DNA of 64,000 nucleotides from Bacteroidota bacterium (GTDB lineage: Bacteria; Bacteroidota; JABWAT01). The notes beneath the pieces are model-generated. The model was not told the origin of the DNA and searched no databases. It was given only the letters and a program-made list of their open reading frames with translations. Shown here piece after piece: positions 61,431-64,000 of this stretch (positions within the stretch are counted from its first letter, which is position 1; each line of letters opens with the position of its first letter). The stretch lies in contig JAIUNL010000009.1 of assembly GCA_020161835.1 (NCBI GenBank), positions 62,001 through 126,000 on the forward strand, read 5' to 3'. The position numbers and the translations under genes were made by a program.

Positions 61431-62474
61431 CTATTCTTCTGAAATTGAAACCAAAAAATGGTTTTTAATAAACTCTACCATAACCTCAAATTCATCATCC
61501 GGTAAAACCATACCAGCTTCAGGGTTCTGCGCAAGAACATGAGACCAGGTAACATGTTGCCTGATTTGCCCAGCCTTTACAACAGTTGTTAAGTATTCTC
61601 TGTACTGTTCAGTAAGGAATAATTCAGTAGTTGAATCAGGTCTGAAACTTTCCCAGGTTGCAGAAAAAACGGAGTAGGCCTGCTCCCATTTTTTTCTATT
61701 TTGAATAGAATCGGGCGTCATGAGCAAATAATTTGCCATTGCCCGGTAATCATCAGAATTTTCAAACTTTTCAGAAATCTGAAGACATTTACCAGATAAA
61801 TCTGGAACAACAGGGGTAGAATCTGCAGGGTTCCAGATTGAAAAACCATATTTCTGACCGATTATGCCAAGCAATCCCCAAGCTTCAAATCCGTATGGGT
61901 TTAGCAATATAGATCTTACTGCGGCATCAATTGCGGCAGAAGTATCACCCATTTCATAATAGAGGTCACCCAAATACTTCCAGGCTTTCCAGGATTTTGG
62001 ATTTTTATAAACAGACGCTTCAAACCAGTATTTAGCTGTATCCAACTGATCAAAAATAAAAAAGGTATCACCGAGGTAGAGGTATGAAAACCAATTATCC
62101 GGTTGAACTTTCATTGCTTTCAGGTAAGCACTTCTAGCTCCCTCATAGTTTCGCACATGATAAAGACTATCTCCCAAAAAGTAAAAGTTGCCTCTTTTTT
62201 TATTTGGTTTAAAAGAAACCAATTGGGGATTTAAACCTATTATAACGGGTTTGACCCATTCATCAACTTCACGAAAATATCTATTTTCAAAATTTAACGG
62301 GGGTTCACTAACTGTTAAACAACCGATTTTATTTTTTTCGAGATAACTTGAAACCTGTTTGTTGAAATCAAGAATTGTTTGTGTTCCATCATCAGACCAA
62401 ACAGGTACCTTCTGAGCCAGGAGACCTGAATTAAAAAAGATGATCAGAAACAAAAAGAAAAAATTCAATTTCAT
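61431..62474 (-). CDS. Secreted TPR protein, divergent
   Basis: A 347-residue protein with a signal peptide (FLIIFFNSGLLA before QKV) and a helical region with about three TPR-like units between residues 90 and 230: FYFLGDSLYHVRNYEGARSA, LYLGDTFFIFDQLDTAKYWF, KYLGDLYYEMGDTSAAIDAA. The N- and C-terminal parts are unassigned. Its start overlaps the mutY stop by 4 bases (ATGA). Function unknown. Confidence 0.8.
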   Translation of the reverse strand: MKLNFFFLFLIIFFNSGLLAQKVPVWSDDGTQTILDFNKQVSSYLEKNKIGCLTVSEPPLNFENRYFREVDEWVKPVIIGLNPQLVSFKPNKKRGNFYFLGDSLYHVRNYEGARSAYLKAMKVQPDNWFSYLYLGDTFFIFDQLDTAKYWFEASVYKNPKSWKAWKYLGDLYYEMGDTSAAIDAAVRSILLNPYGFEAWGLLGIIGQKYGFSIWNPADSTPVVPDLSGKCLQISEKFENSDDYRAMANYLLMTPDSIQNRKKWEQAYSVFSATWESFRPDSTTELFLTEQYREYLTTVVKAGQIRQHVTWSHVLAQNPEAGMVLPDDEFEVMVEFIKNHFLVSISEE

Positions 62475-63535
62475 ACTGTACGGTTCAAAAATGAGTTTAT
62501 AATTACCTGATTTGCCTTTGGGAACGGGTATTGACTCAACTCAGACGGTAACACCCACCGAACCTCACTGCCACTCAATGGTTGTGCCGTTCCGGAAATC
62601 AGAGTACAAAGATAGGCATGAATCGTGATAGAAAAATGGGTAAAAGCATGGTCTACCTCAGCCAGTTTTTCAGTAACGGTGATTTCAAGACCAACTTCCT
62701 CCATAAATTCCCTTTTTACACATTCAGTAAAAGATTCACCAGATTCTACTTTTCCACCCGGGAATTCCCACATTCCGGCAAGCATTTGGTTTTCATGGCG
62801 CCTTGCTATCAATACTTTTCCGTTTGCAAAACAAAGACCGACTGCAATTTCCTTATGAGGACGGTCTTTCATCTTTCTTTTAACCGGAAACCGGGCAAAA
62901 GTTCCCTGGCGAAAACCCGAGCAATATTCTGCAACCGGACATTCGTCACATTTGGGCTGTTTTGGTCTGCAAATCAGGGCACCCAACTCCATTACAGCCT
63001 GATTGAAGTCAGACGGATTTTCTGAAGGAATAATTTCTTTCAGACTTTCAAAAACAAGCTTTCTTGTCTGTGGACGTGAAATATCATCTTCCAGTTCCGT
63101 TAACCGGGCAAATACTCTGAATACATTACCATCAACAACCGGGACCGACTCATTGAATGCGATACTGGCGATGGCGGCTGCAGTGTAGGGTCCGATGCCG
63201 GGAATTTCAAGAAGTTCTTCGAATTTGCCGGGAAGCTGACCATTCATTTCAGATGAAACCAACTTTGAGGCTTTGTGCAGATTTCTTGCTCTTGAGTAAT
63301 AGCCAAGTCCTTCCCACGCTTTCAGAACCTGTTGCTGATCTGAAAATGCAAGAGTGTTTACATCCGGAAAAAGTTTAATAAATCTGTCGAAGTAGGGTCT
63401 GACTGTTTCAACCTGAGTTTGCTGAAGCATAATTTCAGAAATCCAGATCAGGTACGGATCACGAACGTCACGCCAGGGCATTTCACGTTTATTTAATTCA
63501 TACCAGTTTAAAAGTGGTGTAACTATTTGTCTCAT
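62471..63535 (-). CDS. mutY: A/G-specific adenine DNA glycosylase
   Basis: MutY removes adenine opposite 8-oxoguanine. The 354-residue protein has the helix-hairpin-helix (EIPGIGPYTAAAIASIAFNE), catalytic Glu34 in SEIMLQQTQ, Asp135 in VVDGNVFRV, the Fe-S cluster spacing C189-x6-C196-x2-C199-x5-C205, and a C-terminal NUDIX-like domain with GGKVESGES and REFMEEVG that reads 8-oxoG. It is one base from the transporter gene stop. Confidence 0.97.
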   Translation of the reverse strand: MRQIVTPLLNWYELNKREMPWRDVRDPYLIWISEIMLQQTQVETVRPYFDRFIKLFPDVNTLAFSDQQQVLKAWEGLGYYSRARNLHKASKLVSSEMNGQLPGKFEELLEIPGIGPYTAAAIASIAFNESVPVVDGNVFRVFARLTELEDDISRPQTRKLVFESLKEIIPSENPSDFNQAVMELGALICRPKQPKCDECPVAEYCSGFRQGTFARFPVKRKMKDRPHKEIAVGLCFANGKVLIARRHENQMLAGMWEFPGGKVESGESFTECVKREFMEEVGLEITVTEKLAEVDHAFTHFSITIHAYLCTLISGTAQPLSGSEVRWVLPSELSQYPFPKANQVIINSFLNRTV

Positions 63536-63536
63536 A

Positions 63537-64000
63537 TCAGGAAATCATCCAGAGCCAGCAAACACCTATCAGAGTACTGACGATTGTTGTCGGAACCCCA
63601 ACTTTTAAAAATTCTGTAAATGAAAGTGTTGCTTTTTTCTTTGCTGATTCTGCAACAATCAGATTGGCAACTGAACCCATTAAAGTAAGGTTACCGGCAA
63701 ACGTGGAGGCCATTGCCAGCAGCAACCAAAAGGATTTGGCATCCGGAAGAGCATCAACGGCAACCCGGATTAACATCACAAAGGGAACGTTACTCACAAG
63801 GTTTGAACCCAGAATTGTGATTCCGGAAAAATGAAGATATTTAATAAAAAGCGAACTGTCATGGTTTAGGATCAGTGAATTTAAAAGTTCAATCCAATGA
63901 GTTGACTTTAAAACACCAACAACAACAAACAAAGAGGCAAACATGAGCAGTAAAGACCAGTCAACGTGGACGAAAAAGTGCTGAGGACTCTTTCTTGCCA
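63537..64000 (-). CDS. Anion/sodium transporter C-terminal part, window-edge fragment
   Basis: The frame stays open to the right edge: VDWSLLLMFASLFVVVGVLK, then alternating hydrophobic helices (LILNHDSSLF loop, ISGITILGSNLVSNV, LLLAMASTFAGNLTLM) and MVGSV-type glycine loops. The pattern NLVSNVPFVMLI and FAGNLTLMGSVANLIV resembles ArsB/NhaD/SLC13-type ion transporters, whose second half carries such N-SN-P and GN-T loops. The protein ends with VGVCWLWMIS. Substrate cannot be judged from the fragment. Confidence 0.82.
   Translation of the reverse strand, partial: ARKSPQHFFVHVDWSLLLMFASLFVVVGVLKSTHWIELLNSLILNHDSSLFIKYLHFSGITILGSNLVSNVPFVMLIRVAVDALPDAKSFWLLLAMASTFAGNLTLMGSVANLIVAESAKKKATLSFTEFLKVGVPTTIVSTLIGVCWLWMIS

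Overview
This 64 kb window looks like chromosomal core DNA from a didermal bacterium of the Fibrobacterota-Chlorobiota-Bacteroidota (FCB) superphylum, most like Ignavibacteria, Chlorobiota or a related Bacteroidota lineage. Four things in the sequence support this. Several large secreted proteins end in a type IX secretion (T9SS) sorting domain with the NYPNPFNP-type motif. A gingipain-type C25 peptidase resembling PorU is present. Two promoters match the Bacteroidota pattern (TTTG or CTTG, 20 bases, then TAnnTTTG). There are many Sec-exported beta-barrel, lipoprotein and TPR proteins. The DNA is moderately AT-rich and densely coded, almost all on the minus strand, in long runs of genes joined by 1-4 base overlaps. 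I saw no insertion sequence, prophage, CRISPR array, rRNA or tRNA. The species cannot be named from the sequence alone.

Layout, low to high coordinates. 1-2.4 kb: the translation/secretion block ffh-rpsP-rimM-trmD (trmD cut by the window edge), with a clear Bacteroidota-type promoter before ffh. 2.5-12.1 kb: an envelope cluster with two outer-membrane barrels, a Tyr/Gly-rich lipoprotein, a divergent penicillin-acylase homologue, a BadF-type sugar kinase and a GH3/beta-lactamase fusion; the last three look like a peptidoglycan turnover unit. 12.2-16.7 kb: Gfo/Idh oxidoreductase, dxs, xseB, xseA. 17.0-18.7 kb: a small plus-strand trio (XRE regulator, eight-helix membrane protein, lipoprotein) behind a promoter and a 16-base palindrome. 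18.8-25.8 kb: a GAF-SpoIIE phosphatase, a porin and the phosphate system pstSCAB-phoU, with an 11-base-period repeat upstream of pstS that looks like a Pho box. 26.0-30.8 kb: two T9SS cargo proteins (a seven-repeat delta-60 protein and a GH13 amylase) with nearly identical tails and terminators.

31.0-46.7 kb: a long minus-strand run starting with the PorU-like peptidase, then a TPR lipoprotein, ManC, RlpA, SAM hydrolase, a small monooxygenase-like protein, a methyltransferase, a HAD phosphatase, a solute-binding protein overlapping a PAS histidine kinase, uridine kinase and glycerate kinase; a second HAD gene and a small unknown gene follow. 46.9-50.2 kb: a WcaJ-type sugar-phosphate transferase, gmd and fcl, which with ManC supply GDP-mannose to GDP-fucose for surface glycans. 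50.4-51.9 kb: yggS and a DivIVA-like coiled-coil gene. 51.9-59.9 kb: an unknown exported protein, a 1265-residue multi-pass histidine kinase, a D-2-hydroxyacid dehydrogenase, and pyrB followed by a dihydroorotase homologue that has lost its metal ligands. 60-64 kb: a small secreted protein, two TPR proteins, mutY and the end of an anion-transporter gene.

No clearly new multi-gene system stands out. The observations most worth checking are the inactive-looking dihydroorotase fused operonically to pyrB, the permease-less solute-binding protein and histidine kinase pair, the Pho box, the duplicated T9SS tail plus UNCG-loop terminator, the divergent penicillin acylase in a murein-recycling operon, and the XRE-membrane-lipoprotein trio.
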